Shown: one piece after another, positions 39,001 through 39,125 of the stretch
How the letters are laid out: every line of letters begins with the position of its first letter
How positions within the stretch are numbered: the stretch's first letter is position 1
Source: Candidatus Nomurabacteria bacterium
GTDB lineage: Bacteria; Patescibacteriota; Minisyncoccia; Phycocordibacterales; UBA9973
Reading direction: 5' to 3'
Assembly: GCA_023267435.1 (NCBI GenBank)
Contig: JAHFNH010000003.1
Location: forward strand, 76,717 to 115,841
Length of the DNA stretch: 39,125 nucleotides
Translations under genes and position numbers: made by a program
Notes under the pieces: generated by a model
The model's database searches: none
Told to the model about the DNA's origin: nothing
The model's input: the letters and a program-made list of their open reading frames with translations, nothing else

Positions 39001-39125
39001 TGAATCAGTTCTACCTGCTGTTAGAACTCCATCACTCCATGAAGTGAAGTGATATCCAGAAGCTGGTGTTGCTGTAACTAATGTACCTGAAGCACCACTG
39101 TTCACTGTTTGTGGTGAAGTACCGA
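36100..39125 (-). CDS. Large surface protein (N-terminus beyond the window) with Ig-like repeats and a C-terminal type I dockerin-like domain
   Basis: Repeated DTTPPTLTSVT-, DTVIPTVSSITKTG- and SADEAINSP-type Ig-like modules; C-terminus DTNKDGKVNLADVSAF...DFNKNGTIDQGDFSKLL gives two dockerin calcium-binding loops. Confidence 0.85.
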   Translation of the reverse strand, partial: GTSPQTVNSGASGTLVTATPASGYHFTSWSDGVLTAGRTDSNVLANISVTASFAINLDTTPPTLTSVTIISNNANTASAKPGDRITLSFTADEAINSPTVIFKSGGASVSNSVSINNPSGDNWTASYIVDATDTSGAVTFTIDFSDLATNAGTQVVSTTNVSSITTDTVSPDTSITSSPSIISNSSSASFDFSSSKAGTFQCKLDAGSYAPCTSPQAYSSLSSTSHTFLVRAIDGVGNVDPTPVEFTWTVDTVIPTVSSITKTGSSPTNAQSVNFNVVFSESVSGIATDDFSITGTGALAGASVTGVSASSGSSVTVTVDTGTGDGTIRLDVSGTATIADATGNNISNIPFVGGDVYDINKSALTVAIVASSITKTAPIPVTVNLSASVTDFDSSDINLNSGTVTNFAGSGSSYTFDITSPTEGTVTITIPADAAHDSANNGNLLTNLHITYDITGPTLSGVTPVSVLSNDTTPSYTFHSNEAGNITYGGSCGTASPALAIVGDNIVTFGALPNGTYSNCTILVTDTAGNPSTLLPIPSFEIDSNQPVTKLTTSCVASTFTVSTFVNCIVTRLNASDVEITSGSNQVNLSSSSGSASFNPNSVTIPGGSSSVGFQYTDALPGDSVITAASSDPSISSGSFNITASPTPIISTRIDMNLDNNDVCTTNVVKVTLQAVDNAGHADTLLDGNVTLAVTGSATPNSLPVHLSGGFYQTNIADANAEIITVSLVDVDTGKIMPDSASVTFRTCGGGGGSISNESSTTPTNTSTADIFIAGKSASVTGGTINVFGVNVSDSSTTNLVPLGLAVKPNQDGSFVIKKENIPANFPAFGIQYTDVNGNSAPFMLYNNDKEGNINVKSANIPPTVSISDDHFAFFTYIRGYAKDKTITLYIDGKMYKKTNIKADDSYEIQVSANDLSDGQHTFYVVDGLKGKSLEQSFQIVKTRIPQVDTNKDGKVNLADVSAFNATFLYEKTGGKLSDSQIKKFDFNKNGTIDQGDFSKLLQAIKK

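Noticed and set aside
34450-39052. Plus-strand ORFs opposite the cohesin and Ig-repeat genes
   Set aside because: Biased V/A/T/S/P composition mirrors the repetitive antisense coding sequence; no independent support
36500-39125. Possible DNA-level tandem repeats or CRISPR in the Ig-repeat gene
   Set aside because: Repetition is at the protein-domain level with divergent nucleotides; no regular direct repeats or spacers seen
31063-39125. A cellulosome-type degradation cluster
   Set aside because: No glycoside hydrolase, CBM or multiple scaffoldin cohesins are visible; only one cohesin-like and one dockerin domain

Overview
The window is AT-rich, densely packed bacterial DNA. It most resembles a Candidate Phyla Radiation/Patescibacteria (Parcubacteria-like) genome; that placement is inferred from gene content and I could not run a search. 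Main blocks: (1) a small membrane ORF fragment and a receiver-like hypothetical; (2) a minus-strand block with a UvrD-type helicase fused to a RecB/AddB-like nuclease, a hypothetical, a TerC/DUF475-like membrane protein and TruB; (3) plus-strand GH3-family and MFS genes; (4) tRNA-Ser(GGA), ligA, and a near-complete type IV pilus locus (four minor prepilin-like genes, pilD, major pilin, pilC, pilT, stand-alone REC, pilB, small linker protein, pilO, pilN, pilM) with divergent comF; (5) hypotheticals, an ATP-grasp protein and a P1B-type metal ATPase with a TPC motif; (6) a PAS histidine kinase and tRNA-Ser(GCT); (7) a tightly packed minus-strand six-gene cluster: large Ig-repeat protein ending in a dockerin, membrane-anchored cohesin-like protein, REC, membrane sensor, histidine kinase, REC. 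The cluster in (7) is the best candidate for an undescribed system. Other notable signals: a palindromic element inserted in frame in truB, a shared symmetric -10 element between pilM and comF, repeated -10-to-ATG spacings of 6-10 nt suggesting leaderless mRNAs, and an unexplained 47-nt near-perfect hairpin in a 224-bp intergenic region.
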